Source: Geoalkalibacter halelectricus (GTDB lineage: Bacteria; Desulfobacterota; Desulfuromonadia; Desulfuromonadales; Geoalkalibacteraceae). From it: 64,000 nucleotides of DNA. The stretch lies in the NCBI RefSeq assembly GCF_025263685.1, contig NZ_CP092109.1, positions 3,101,001 through 3,165,000 of the forward strand, in the 5' to 3' direction. A model generated the notes under the pieces. The model worked only from the letters and a program-made list of their open reading frames with translations. It had not been told where the DNA came from and made no database searches. Shown piece by piece: positions 34,883-46,801 of the stretch (positions are counted from its first letter, which is position 1; each line of letters starts with the position of its first letter). The position numbers and the translations under genes were made by a program.

Positions 34883-35953
34883 TTAGTCCTGCAGGCGCCG
34901 TCCGCCGCATTTTTTCAGCTCGGCGGCGGCATGCCGAAGCATGCGCTCGGTGGTTTCCCAATCGACGCATTTGTCGGTGATGGACTGGCCGTATTTGAGT
35001 TCCGCCAGGCTCTTGGCGATGGGCTGATTGCCCGCGCACAGATTGCTTTCAATCATCAGGGCGCAGATGGTGCGGTTGCCCTGCGCCACCTGCGCGATCA
35101 CGTTGTTGAGCACCTCTTCCTGGCGCTCGTGGTTCTTGTAGCTGTTGGCATGGCTGCAATCGACCATGATCGCCTGCTCCAGGCCCGCCTTGGCCAGAAG
35201 CTGTTCGGTTCTGGCGATATCCTCGGGAAAGTAATTGGGTTTGTCATTGCCGCCGCGCAGCACGATGTGCACGTCCGGATTGCCGAGGGTCTGCACGATG
35301 GAGCTGCGCCCTTCGTTGTTGATGCCGAGAAAGCTGTGCGGATGCAGCGCCGCGCCGATGGCGTCGATGGCGATTTGCAGGTTACCGTCGGTGCCGTTTT
35401 TGAATCCGACGGGAAAGGACAGGCCGCTGGCCATTTCGCGATGGGTCTGGGATTCAGTGGTGCGCGCGCCGATGGCACCCCAGCTCACCGAATCCGCGAG
35501 ATAGTGCGGGGTGATGGGGTCGAGCATTTCGCCGGCGATGGGCAGCCCCAGCTCGGTGATGGCGCACAGCAGTCCGCGCGCGACGCCCAGGCCCTTGGAG
35601 ATCTGATGGGTGCCGTTGAGATCGGGGTCGTTGATGAGGCCTTTCCAGCCGATGGTGGTGCGGGGTTTCTCAAAATAAACCCGCATGACCAGGAACAACT
35701 CGCCGGCAAGCTCGCGGTGCAGGCGCGCGAGGCGCTCGGCGTATTCCAGGGCCGCGCGCGGATCGTGGATGGAGCAGGGTCCGACCACCACCATGAGGCG
35801 CGGGTCGCGGTGCTTGAGAATGTCGACGATCTGCTTTCGGAACTGAGTGACCAACTCCGCGCCGCGATCCGTGAGGGGAAAGACCTGCTTGAGGTCGGAG
35901 GGGGAAACGATGGGGGTGAGCGCTTTAACCTTGAGATTGTTCGTGCGGTACAT
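34883..35953 (-). CDS. DAHP synthase, class I (AroF/AroG/AroH type)
   Basis: ATG 35953 (MYRTNNLKV) has GGGAG nine bases upstream. The 356-residue enzyme matches the E. coli trio in length and motifs: VVGPCSIHDP near residue 66, the metal-site IMVDCSHANS near 260, and IESNLCAGNQ near 300. It joins phosphoenolpyruvate and erythrose-4-phosphate at the entry of the shikimate pathway. The feedback amino acid cannot be told from sequence by eye, so no paralogue symbol is given. Confidence 0.95.
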   Translation of the reverse strand: MYRTNNLKVKALTPIVSPSDLKQVFPLTDRGAELVTQFRKQIVDILKHRDPRLMVVVGPCSIHDPRAALEYAERLARLHRELAGELFLVMRVYFEKPRTTIGWKGLINDPDLNGTHQISKGLGVARGLLCAITELGLPIAGEMLDPITPHYLADSVSWGAIGARTTESQTHREMASGLSFPVGFKNGTDGNLQIAIDAIGAALHPHSFLGINNEGRSSIVQTLGNPDVHIVLRGGNDKPNYFPEDIARTEQLLAKAGLEQAIMVDCSHANSYKNHERQEEVLNNVIAQVAQGNRTICALMIESNLCAGNQPIAKSLAELKYGQSITDKCVDWETTERMLRHAAAELKKCGGRRLQD

Positions 35954-36106
35954 GACGAGCGGCTCCCTGTTTGGCATCGGCGTGCAGCCTGTTGACCGCC
36001 GCCGGCACAGACCCGCGGCGCGCTGAATAGGGCACTTTACGCGACAAAACGCGCCTTTGTCAAACCTGGATTTGCCCGGGGAGGTTCAGGGTCGAGCCGC
36101 CTGCTA

Positions 36107-36267
36107 GTGTCCCGTGCGGTTAGTCCTGTCAAATAATTTTGAGATATTTTTGGTGTTGCCAAGGCGTCGCCAACGCAGGCCTAGCCGTGCACTAAGTCAA
36201 GTTGGCGCAACGCAGGCAGCGACAAAAATAGCCGGAATTAGAAGACAGGGCTAACCGCACGGGGCAC
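36107..36267 (+). repeat. Long-hairpin MITE-like element
   Basis: The 24-base ends (36107-36130 and 36244-36267) are inverted repeats matching at 22 positions; both differences would be G-U pairs in plus-strand RNA. Inside, TATTTTTG...TGCC at 36145-36160 pairs with 36215-36230, and CGCCAAC at 36168-36174 with GTTGGCG at 36201-36207. No ORF is present. It fills the gap between DAHP synthase and PilZ, its right end overlapping the PilZ stop codon. Confidence 0.75.
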
Positions 36268-36617
36268 TAACCGCCCAGGTGCTGCATCTCTCTCTCGATC
36301 TGATCGCCGTCGCCGCTGTTGAGTTCCATGAGGCGCAGCAGGTGGGAAAAACTTTCCGGATCGGATTCGATGAACTTCAGGCCGATATGGCCATTTTCCT
36401 TGTGCACGATGCGGGCGCGAAAGTTGAGGCTGAGGTCCGCGGTCAAGGTCAGGCACAGGCGGCACAGGGTGCTCAACTCCGGATCCTGGCCGGCGAGGCT
36501 GACCTTGGCGCCCTTAAGGGAGAGATCGAGCAGTTTCGCTTCCTGAATTTGCCCCGCAATTTCCAGAGTCACGGAGGCGCCGAAGGGGATACGGCCAAAA
36601 CGCCTTTTTTCTTCCAT
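36267..36617 (-). CDS. Single-domain PilZ protein
   Basis: The 116-residue protein is one PilZ domain: RRFGRIPFGASVTLEI at the start holds the c-di-GMP-binding Arg residues, LLDLSLKGAKVSL follows, and GLKFIESD closes the barrel. It is 43 bases downstream of the hybrid kinase gene and may be its output partner. A repeat element touches its stop codon. Confidence 0.88.
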   Translation of the reverse strand: MEEKRRFGRIPFGASVTLEIAGQIQEAKLLDLSLKGAKVSLAGQDPELSTLCRLCLTLTADLSLNFRARIVHKENGHIGLKFIESDPESFSHLLRLMELNSGDGDQIEREMQHLGG

Positions 36618-36660
36618 GGGTATTCACTCCTCCTGCGGCGGTGCGCGCCGCCTGAAAGGT

Positions 36661-39474
<2,814 letters not shown>

Positions 39475-39651
39475 GATGACCACGACCTTTTTTCGGCGGA
39501 GCTGAAAAAGAAAAGAATGGAATAATTAACGAAATCTTATCTCTATTAAGCTTTCTGGTCAAGTCAAAACCAGGCAGGAAAAAATGCTGCGACAAACCCT
39601 TGCCAAGCCGGGGACGGGTGGTGGATAGTGGTGAATAAACGGAGGAATTCC

Positions 39652-40128
39652 ATGAACGCCTGCGACGCCCTGCTGCAGTTGTATGAAGCCCGGATCGGGC
39701 GCGAAATCGCCGTCGGCCCCTGGGTGCCCATCGACCAGGAGCGCATTGACCGCTTCGCCGAGATTACCGGCGATGTCCAGTGGATTCATGTCGACCCTGA
39801 GCGCGCCGGGCGTGAATCGCCCCTGGGCACGACCATTGCCCACGGCTTTCTGACCCTCTCCCTGTTGCCCTGGTTGACCGGCAGCAATCGCCCCGAATAT
39901 TTTGCCGAGCACTACCCCGGCATGAGTCGACGCCTCAATTATGGCCTGAATCGTGTGCGTTTTCCCGCTCCGGTCCCCGCCGGCGCCCGAATTCGCGCGC
40001 GAACGCGTGTCGAGCAGGTCCATGCCGTCGGCGCGGGCATCGAAATCGTCTATCTGTTCACCATCGAGGTCGAGGGGCAGGAAAAACCGGCCTGTCTTGC
40101 CGAGCAGATCTTTCGCCTCTACCCCTGA
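39652..40128 (+). CDS. MaoC-type dehydratase
   Basis: From ATG 39652 after GGAGGAATTCC the 158-residue protein is a single hot-dog fold. It has the hydratase-2 motif AEITGDVQWIHVDPERA, whose Asp and His act in catalysis, and TTIAHGFLTLSLLPWL. It likely hydrates enoyl-CoA or a related thioester; the substrate is unknown. It stands alone. Confidence 0.92.
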   Translation: MNACDALLQLYEARIGREIAVGPWVPIDQERIDRFAEITGDVQWIHVDPERAGRESPLGTTIAHGFLTLSLLPWLTGSNRPEYFAEHYPGMSRRLNYGLNRVRFPAPVPAGARIRARTRVEQVHAVGAGIEIVYLFTIEVEGQEKPACLAEQIFRLYP

Positions 40129-40162
40129 GGGGAGGCACAATTAGAGGATTTTATTAGTTTTG

Positions 40163-40191
40163 TTGACCTGTTTGCGGCAAAGCGGTAAGAA
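40163..40191 (+). promoter_or_regulatory. Probable sigma-70 promoter of the GGDEF/EAL operon
   Basis: TTGACC (40163-40168) and TAAGAA (40186-40191) are 17 bases apart, about 105 bases before the start codon. The -10 match is moderate. Confidence 0.45.
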
Positions 40192-40298
40192 TGAAATTTT
40201 CCGGTTGTCGGCGGCAAGCAATGGTTGGTGTGCCTCCCGGCCGCCTGGTCGTGCCCGTCCTTGAAGGAGGTCGGTTTTTCTGAACGAGACGTGCGTGC

Positions 40299-42797
40299 AT
40301 GAAGATCCGGATAATTCTGTCTCTATCCCTGCTTTTTGCCATCTACCTCTTCGGCATCTTTGTCTCCCTCGACAACGTCAGCCGCACCACCACCGGTCTG
40401 AACCACCTGCTCAACCTGCACAAGGTCGAGGAGCTGCGCAGTTCCCTGGTGCAGCGGGTGATGCGCGTCAACTTCGATCTCTACACCTACCACACGCCCT
40501 ACGCAGCGGGACTCGATCGCATCGTGGCCAATGTCGAGAGCCTCGATCATCTGGCGCGAACCTGCAACAGCTGTCACCATGCCCCCGAGACCGAGGCCGA
40601 CCTGGATCACATCGTTTTTCTGGTCGATGACTTCAAGCGCGCCCTGAGCTTCTACATCACCACCTCCGCGGATCAGGAGCGGGTCGAGCGGCTCAAGGCC
40701 GAGGCCTCGGAAATCGGAGAAATTCTGCTGCTGCAGGCCGAAGTCATGGCACAGGAGGCCTCGCGCGGCGTCGAGCGCATTTCCGCCGTGGCCTTCGCCG
40801 ATATCGAGAGATCCAAGAACCTTCTTTATTCCCTGGTTTTTTCCTCGGGCCTGTTCGGGCTTTTAATCGCGGTGCATCTGACGCGTTCCATCACCCGCCC
40901 CATCCGCGAATTGGTGACCGCCACTCGCCGCATTGCCGACGGCGACCTCGATTATCGCATGCAAGAGAACTTTCGCGAGGAATTCGGTGAACTGGCGCGG
41001 CGTTTCAATGCCATGAGCGCTTCGCTCAAGACCAGCTACACCAAACTCGAAGCCGAGATCGCCGAGCGCCGCCAGGCCGAACTGGCCTTGCGCGAGAGCG
41101 AGGAGCGTTATGTCCTGGCGGCGCGCGGCGCCAACGACGGGCTCTGGGATTGGGATCTGCACAACAATTCCATCTACCTCTCGCCCCGCTGGAAGGCCAT
41201 GCTCGGCTATCAGCCCGAGGAGATCGGCGAAGATCCCCAGGAGTGGTTTGACCTGGTGCATCCGGAGGATCGGCAGGGGCTGGAGGCCAAGATCGGCTTT
41301 CATCTCGAGAATATCCTGCCGCATATCGAAAACGAACAGCGCCTGCGCCATCGCGACGGCGGCTGGCGCTGGATGCTGACGCGCGGGGTGGCGGTGCGCG
41401 ATGAGCAGGGACGGCCCTATCGCCTGGCTGGATCGCAAACCGATATCACCGAACGCAAGCGGACCGAAGAGCAGTTGGTGCATGATGCCTTCCACGACGC
41501 CTTGACCGGCCTGCCCAACCGCGCCCTGTTCGCCAATCGGGTCGAGCATGCCATCCAGACGGCCCAGCGCCGCAAGGGCTTTTTGTTTGCCGTGCTGTTC
41601 CTGGATCTGGATCGTTTCAAGTTTATCAACGACAGCCTCGGTCACTTCATGGGTGATCAATTGCTGATCGCCGTCGGCAAGCGGCTGGGCGGCTACATCC
41701 GTCCCAGCGACACGGTGGCGCGCCTGGGCGGCGATGAATTTGCCGTGCTGCTCGAGGACATTCATGACGCGGATGAGGCGGTAGCGGTGGCGCGGCGCAT
41801 CCAGAAGGATCTGCCCGAGCCCATCGAGATCGGCGGGCACGAGGTGTTCACCAGTGCCAGCATCGGCATCGCCCTGAGCTCGCGCGGTTATACCCGGCCC
41901 GATCAGATGCTGCGCGACGCCGACCTGGCCATGTACCATGCCAAGGCACGCGGCAAGGCGCGCTTCGAGATTTTCGACGCCTCCATGCACGACCATACCC
42001 TTGAGCAACTGCAACTGGAAAACGATCTGCGGCGCGCGGTGGAGCGGCAGGAGTTTTGTCTCTTTTATCAGCCGGTCATCGATTTGGCCCGGGACCGCCT
42101 GGTGGGATTCGAGGCATTGATTCGTTGGGCGCACCCGACGCGGGGCCTGATTCTACCGGCACGCTTCATCCCCATGGCCGAGGATACCGCCTTGCTGCCC
42201 CCCATCGGGCGCTGGGTGCTGCGCGAAGCCTGTCGAAGTCTGGCGAAATGGCGCAAAATCAGCGCTCCAGGGTCGGCGCCGACGGTCAGCGTCAATCTGG
42301 CGAGTTGCGAGTTTACCCCCGGCCTGGTCGAATACATTCGCGAACTGCTGGCGGAATTTCAGCTGCCGGCCGCAGGGTTGCGCCTGGAAATCACCGAGCG
42401 CACCATCATGGGCAATCCCGAATCGGCCGCCGCGCTGCTCGATGAACTCAAAAGCCTCGGCCTCGGGCTGCAGATCGACGATTTTGGCACGGGCTATTCC
42501 TCCCTGGGCTATCTGCCGCAGTTTCCCATCGATACCCTCAAGATCGACCGCTCCTTCGTCGCGGGCATCGACGGCAACCGGGAAAATTACGAAATCGTGC
42601 GCACCATCATCGCCCTGGCAACCAACCTCAAAATGAGCGTGGTCGGCGAGGGTGTCGAAACCCAGGCCGAGTTGGACACCCTGCGCGAACTCGCGTGCGG
42701 CCAGGTGCAGGGCAATGTTTTTTATCCCCCACTGGAGGCCCAGGCGGCCGAGGCTTTGCTTTTCGAGCACCGCGACGCCCTGGCAAGGAGTTCATGA
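40299..42797 (+). CDS. HAMP-PAS-GGDEF-EAL protein with a periplasmic heme-c motif
   Basis: In 832 residues: membrane helix (4-24), periplasmic helical domain (25-185), second helix (about 186-205), HAMP, PAS (about 265-385; WDWDLHNNSIYLS), GGDEF (LGGDEFAVLLED) and EAL (FEALIRWAHP, then LQIDDFGTGYSS). The periplasmic domain holds C89-N-S-C92-H93, a CXXCH site for covalent heme. I infer a heme-based redox or gas sensor controlling c-di-GMP. Both catalytic motifs look intact. Its stop overlaps the next start. Confidence 0.92.
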   Translation: MKIRIILSLSLLFAIYLFGIFVSLDNVSRTTTGLNHLLNLHKVEELRSSLVQRVMRVNFDLYTYHTPYAAGLDRIVANVESLDHLARTCNSCHHAPETEADLDHIVFLVDDFKRALSFYITTSADQERVERLKAEASEIGEILLLQAEVMAQEASRGVERISAVAFADIERSKNLLYSLVFSSGLFGLLIAVHLTRSITRPIRELVTATRRIADGDLDYRMQENFREEFGELARRFNAMSASLKTSYTKLEAEIAERRQAELALRESEERYVLAARGANDGLWDWDLHNNSIYLSPRWKAMLGYQPEEIGEDPQEWFDLVHPEDRQGLEAKIGFHLENILPHIENEQRLRHRDGGWRWMLTRGVAVRDEQGRPYRLAGSQTDITERKRTEEQLVHDAFHDALTGLPNRALFANRVEHAIQTAQRRKGFLFAVLFLDLDRFKFINDSLGHFMGDQLLIAVGKRLGGYIRPSDTVARLGGDEFAVLLEDIHDADEAVAVARRIQKDLPEPIEIGGHEVFTSASIGIALSSRGYTRPDQMLRDADLAMYHAKARGKARFEIFDASMHDHTLEQLQLENDLRRAVERQEFCLFYQPVIDLARDRLVGFEALIRWAHPTRGLILPARFIPMAEDTALLPPIGRWVLREACRSLAKWRKISAPGSAPTVSVNLASCEFTPGLVEYIRELLAEFQLPAAGLRLEITERTIMGNPESAAALLDELKSLGLGLQIDDFGTGYSSLGYLPQFPIDTLKIDRSFVAGIDGNRENYEIVRTIIALATNLKMSVVGEGVETQAELDTLRELACGQVQGNVFYPPLEAQAAEALLFEHRDALARSS

Positions 42798-43699
42798 TGC
42801 GGTTATGGAGTATCAAACGCGTGCTTTTGGCTGCTCTGATGCTGGCGCTTGTGCAAAGCGCGGGGGCGGCAAAACCAGCCGCCGCCGAGACTTTGACCAT
42901 CGGGTTGATTCCGGAACTCAACGTCTTTAAGCAGATGGAGCGGTTTCGGCCCCTGGGGGCCTATCTGAGTCGCGAGACCGGCGTGGAGATCCGCTTCACC
43001 ATTCTCAGCCGCTACGGCAACCTGGTTGAATCCTTTCAGCGCGACGGCATGGACGGGGCGTTTTTCGGGTCCTTCACCGGCGCCCTGGCCATCGAGCAGT
43101 TGGGTGTGGTGCCCCTGGCGCGCCCGGTCAATCTCGACGGCGAATCGACCTATCATGGGGTGATTTACGCCCGCAAGGACAGCGGCATCCGTGATTTTGC
43201 GGACATGCGCGACAAGAAATTCGCCTTTGTCGAGAAGGCCACCACGGCCGGTTATGTCTATCCTCTGGCCTACCTGCGCGAGAACGGCGTCGAGTCTCTG
43301 GATAATCATTTCGCCGAATATTTTTTCGCCGGCAGCCACGATGCCACGATCTACGCGGTGCTTGACGGCAAGGCCGATTTGGGTGCGTCCAAGAATTCGG
43401 TGTTCGACTGGGTGCGCGCCGCCGATCCGCGCGTCGATGCCGAGATCGAGGTGCTGGCCCTGTCCGGCAACGTCCCCTCCAACGGTCTGTGCGTGCGTCC
43501 CGATCTTGACCCAGGGATCAGGGAGCGCCTTAAGCAGGTGCTGTTGCGCCTGCACGAATCGGCTGAAGGACGCAAGGTGCTGGAACGGTTCAACGCCCTG
43601 CGCTTCATTGAAACCTCTGTTGCCGACTATGCGCCTGTTTACGCCTGGGCCGAGCGGGCGGGGATCGACCTTAAGCACTACGACTACGAGAACCGCTGA
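42794..43699 (+). CDS. PhnD-like periplasmic substrate-binding protein
   Basis: The 301-residue protein has a signal peptide (ending about residue 30) and the PhnD/SsuA pattern: LTIGLIPELNVFKQMERFRPLGAYLS, DGAFFGSFTGALA, KKFAFVEKATTAGYVYPLAYL, and SGNVPSNGLCVRPDL. No ABC transporter genes follow. ATGA overlap with the GGDEF/EAL gene implies translational coupling, so I infer that it presents a ligand to that sensor instead of feeding a transporter. Confidence 0.88.
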   Translation: MMRLWSIKRVLLAALMLALVQSAGAAKPAAAETLTIGLIPELNVFKQMERFRPLGAYLSRETGVEIRFTILSRYGNLVESFQRDGMDGAFFGSFTGALAIEQLGVVPLARPVNLDGESTYHGVIYARKDSGIRDFADMRDKKFAFVEKATTAGYVYPLAYLRENGVESLDNHFAEYFFAGSHDATIYAVLDGKADLGASKNSVFDWVRAADPRVDAEIEVLALSGNVPSNGLCVRPDLDPGIRERLKQVLLRLHESAEGRKVLERFNALRFIETSVADYAPVYAWAERAGIDLKHYDYENR

Positions 43700-43846
43700 A
43701 TCCCGCCGCCCTGCCGGCCTCGACTCCGGCGGGAAGCTGCTTGTTCCCGCCGGACCTTTCTGCTAATCTGCTGACTCTTCGCCATTTGTTATGTGCCGAC
43801 CTGGGGCCTTGGTGGTCCGGGCCTGGTTTTCGCCCAGGGAGCGTTC

Positions 43847-46150
43847 TTGAACCCTTTCCGTTACCTGCATGCCTCCTCCGGCGCCGACGGGCGCAAGCTG
43901 GGGACCTTTCTCGGGGTCTTCACCCCCACCATCCTCACCATCCTCGGCGTGATCATGTACCTGCGCTTCGGCTGGGTGGTGGGCAACGTGGGGTTGGGCA
44001 AAACCCTGCTGATCGTTTTGCTGGCCAACGGCATTACCCTCATCACCGCCTTGTCCTTGTCGGCGGTGGCAACCAACACCCGCGTCGGGGTTGGCGGCGC
44101 CTATTACATCATCTCGCGCAGCCTGGGGCTGGAAATCGGCGCCGCCATCGGCTTGCCGCTGTTTCTCTGCCAGGTCGTTTCGGTCACCCTGTACTCCTAC
44201 GGTTTCGCGGAATCCCTGCGGATTCTCTGGCCCGGCATCCCCGTGCCCTTCGTGGCCTTTCTGGTGATTCTGGCGGTCGGCTGGCTGGCCTCGCGCGGGG
44301 TCGGATTCGCCCTCAGGGCCCAGTTGCCGGTCATGGCCCTGATCGCTCTGTCGTTGCTGGCCCTGATTTTGGGTGTGCTGTTCGGCACTGCGCCGGAGGC
44401 GCCGCCGGCGCCGCTCCAATCCGTGGCGGAAACGGTGGGTTTTTGGACGGTGTTCGCGGTATTCTTCCCGGCCGTCACCGGCATCATGGCGGGGTTGAGC
44501 CTGTCCGGGGACCTGCGTGACTCCAAGACGTCCATCCCCCTGGGCACCCTGGCGGCGGTTTGCACCGGGTTTGCCATCTACCTGCTGGTGCCGATCCTGC
44601 TCGCCGCGGGTGCCGACCCGGTCTCCCTGCGCGAGGATTCCCTGATCTGGACCAAGCTTGCCGTGCTGGGCCCCTGGCTGGTTCTGCCCGGCCTGTGGGG
44701 CGCCATTTTTTCCTCGGCGGTGGGCTCGGCGCTGGCCGGACCCCGCACTTTGCAGGCCCTGGCCATGGACCGCCTGGCTCCACGCTGGCTGGCTTCGAGC
44801 GATGAGCCGCGCGGAGCGCTGGCCTTGACCATCGGCATCGCCCTGACCGCGGTCTTGTTGGGGGATCTCAATACCGTCGCCCTGGTGGTGACGATGTTTT
44901 TCCTCACCGTGTACGGGACCATCAATCTGGTGGCGGCCCTGGAGGGGCTTTCCGGCAATCCCTCCTGGCGCCCGCGGGTGCGCATTCACTGGGGCGTGCC
45001 TCTCACCGGAGCGGTGGCCTGCTTTGCCGCCATGCTGCTGATCCATGCCACGGCCGGCATCATCGCCATCATCATCGAACTGGCCCTGTGGATCTTTCTC
45101 GCCCGGCGTGAACGCAAGGCGGACTGGGGTGATGTACGCCGCGATGTCTACGAGGCGCTGATTCGCTGGGCGCTGATCCGCCTCTCGCGGCGCCCCATGA
45201 CCGCGCGCAACTGGCGTCCCCACCTGCTGGTGTTTGTCGGGCGGGTGGAACGGCGCCTCGACCTGGTGCGCTTCGGCAACTGGTTCAGCGCCAACCGCGG
45301 GGTTTTGACGGTGTGCGAGCTGGTGCCGGGCGAATTGCTGGATATCGACTTCGAACCGCCGCGCCGCCAAAAAGAAATGGAAGCCGTCCTGCGCCGGGAG
45401 GGGCTGGTGGCCTTCGGTCAGGTGAGCGTGGTGGAGAGCGTGGAGCGGGGCATCCTGGCGGTGGCCCAGGCCAACGGCATCGCCGGCATCGAGAGCAACA
45501 CGGTGCTGCTCGGCTGGCCCGACGATCCCCAGCGTCTGGTCTATTTCCTGCGAGTGATCCGCAAGCTGCGACGCCTCAATCAGTCGTTCATTCTCGCCAA
45601 GCTCAAACCCCTGGCGCCGGGCCGCGAGGGGCGCCGGCGCACGGTGGATGTCTGGTGGGGCGGTCTGCAACAAAACGGCGATCTGATGCTGCTGCTGGCC
45701 TACCTGCTCACCCGCAATCCCGAGTGGCGCGGCGCGCGCATCCGCATTCTGAGTCTGGCTTCCAATCCCTTGGCCAAGGAACAGACCGAACGCATTCTGT
45801 GCCGTCTGATTCCTGAAATCCGCATCGAAGCCGACATCGATGTGAAGATCAAGGAGGAGGGCTATAGTGTCCATAAGGCGATTCATGCCGAGAGCGCCAA
45901 GGCCGATGTCGTTATTCTCGGGCTGGGCACTCCGGTCGCCGGCGACGAGGAGCGTCATGCCCAGCGCCTGCGGGAGCTGGCCGAAGGGTTGCCGACCTGC
46001 TTTTTCGTCAACAACGGCAGCCTCTTCATCGGCGAACTGGTCACCACCACCGAAGGAGTGGGAGCCGCCGGAGTGGCCGCCCCGGCGTCGCGAGGGCCGG
46101 GCTGGAGCGGCACCACGGGCGCGCACCCTAACGGGACCGCAGTCGATTGA
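43847..46150 (+). CDS. Bacterial cation-chloride-cotransporter (SLC12-like) homologue
   Basis: The TTG at 43847 has GGGAG at a proper distance; the earlier GTG 43793 has none. The 767-residue protein has about 12 membrane segments (15-430) starting LGTFLGVFTPTILTILGVIMYLR, a hallmark of the Na-K-Cl/K-Cl cotransporter branch of the APC superfamily, and SSAVGSALAGPRTLQALA in the usual second-half position. A 330-residue cytoplasmic C-terminal domain follows. Ion specificity is not clear. Confidence 0.85.
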   Translation: MNPFRYLHASSGADGRKLGTFLGVFTPTILTILGVIMYLRFGWVVGNVGLGKTLLIVLLANGITLITALSLSAVATNTRVGVGGAYYIISRSLGLEIGAAIGLPLFLCQVVSVTLYSYGFAESLRILWPGIPVPFVAFLVILAVGWLASRGVGFALRAQLPVMALIALSLLALILGVLFGTAPEAPPAPLQSVAETVGFWTVFAVFFPAVTGIMAGLSLSGDLRDSKTSIPLGTLAAVCTGFAIYLLVPILLAAGADPVSLREDSLIWTKLAVLGPWLVLPGLWGAIFSSAVGSALAGPRTLQALAMDRLAPRWLASSDEPRGALALTIGIALTAVLLGDLNTVALVVTMFFLTVYGTINLVAALEGLSGNPSWRPRVRIHWGVPLTGAVACFAAMLLIHATAGIIAIIIELALWIFLARRERKADWGDVRRDVYEALIRWALIRLSRRPMTARNWRPHLLVFVGRVERRLDLVRFGNWFSANRGVLTVCELVPGELLDIDFEPPRRQKEMEAVLRREGLVAFGQVSVVESVERGILAVAQANGIAGIESNTVLLGWPDDPQRLVYFLRVIRKLRRLNQSFILAKLKPLAPGREGRRRTVDVWWGGLQQNGDLMLLLAYLLTRNPEWRGARIRILSLASNPLAKEQTERILCRLIPEIRIEADIDVKIKEEGYSVHKAIHAESAKADVVILGLGTPVAGDEERHAQRLRELAEGLPTCFFVNNGSLFIGELVTTTEGVGAAGVAAPASRGPGWSGTTGAHPNGTAVD

Positions 46151-46210
46151 GGCCGCGCCGGACAATCGCCGACGCGGCTAAATCCCAACCAACTAGAGGA
46201 GGTTTTCATC

Positions 46211-46795
46211 ATGAACGAGGCAGTGGATAAATTCATCTTGAAGCGCGAGCAGGCCGTGTTGGTGGTGGTGGACGTGCAGGAGCGGCTGGTGCCGGTCATG
46301 GACCAAGATCAGTACGCCAAGGTCTTGCGGAACATCGACTTCGTGCTCAAGAGCGCGCGCCTGCTCGATCTGCCGGTGGTCGGCACCGAGCAGTATCCGC
46401 GCGGCATCGGCCACATGGTGCCGGAGCTGGCCGATGCCTGCCGCGACAAGGTGATCGAAAAACTCAGCTTCGGCTCCTGCGGCGAACCCGCATTCGTCGA
46501 TCATCTCAAGTCCCTGGGGCGCCGCCAGGTCATCGTCACGGGCATGGAGGCTCATGTGTGTGTTTACCAGACGGTGCTCGGGCTGCTGCGGGAAGGCTTT
46601 GACGTACATCTGCTGCGCGATGGAATCATCTCGCGCGGCGAGGTGGATTATCTCAACGCCCTGGAGCTGTCGCGCGCGGCCGGTGCGGTGGTCACCACCG
46701 CCGAGACGGCGGTGTTTCAGTTGGTCGGCGTGTCGAGCGATCCGCAATTCAAGGCCATCTCCGCCCTGGTCAAGGGGCGCACGGTGGAGAGGTAG
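46211..46795 (+). CDS. Isochorismatase-family hydrolase
   Basis: The 194-residue protein has the cysteine-hydrolase triad: Asp in VVDVQERL (near 22), Lys in VIEKLSFG (near 85) and Cys in TGMEAHVCVYQ (near 117). AGAGGAGG precedes the ATG. Family members cleave isochorismate, nicotinamide or related amides; this short form (like YcaC) is not assignable to a substrate. It ends six bases before ispG. Confidence 0.92.
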   Translation: MNEAVDKFILKREQAVLVVVDVQERLVPVMDQDQYAKVLRNIDFVLKSARLLDLPVVGTEQYPRGIGHMVPELADACRDKVIEKLSFGSCGEPAFVDHLKSLGRRQVIVTGMEAHVCVYQTVLGLLREGFDVHLLRDGIISRGEVDYLNALELSRAAGAVVTTAETAVFQLVGVSSDPQFKAISALVKGRTVER

Positions 46796-46801
46796 GCCTT
46801 T

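Noticed and set aside
43763-46165. 800-codon minus-strand open frame
   Set aside because: Antisense shadow of the cotransporter gene; Gln/Gly/His-rich composition with no domain pattern.
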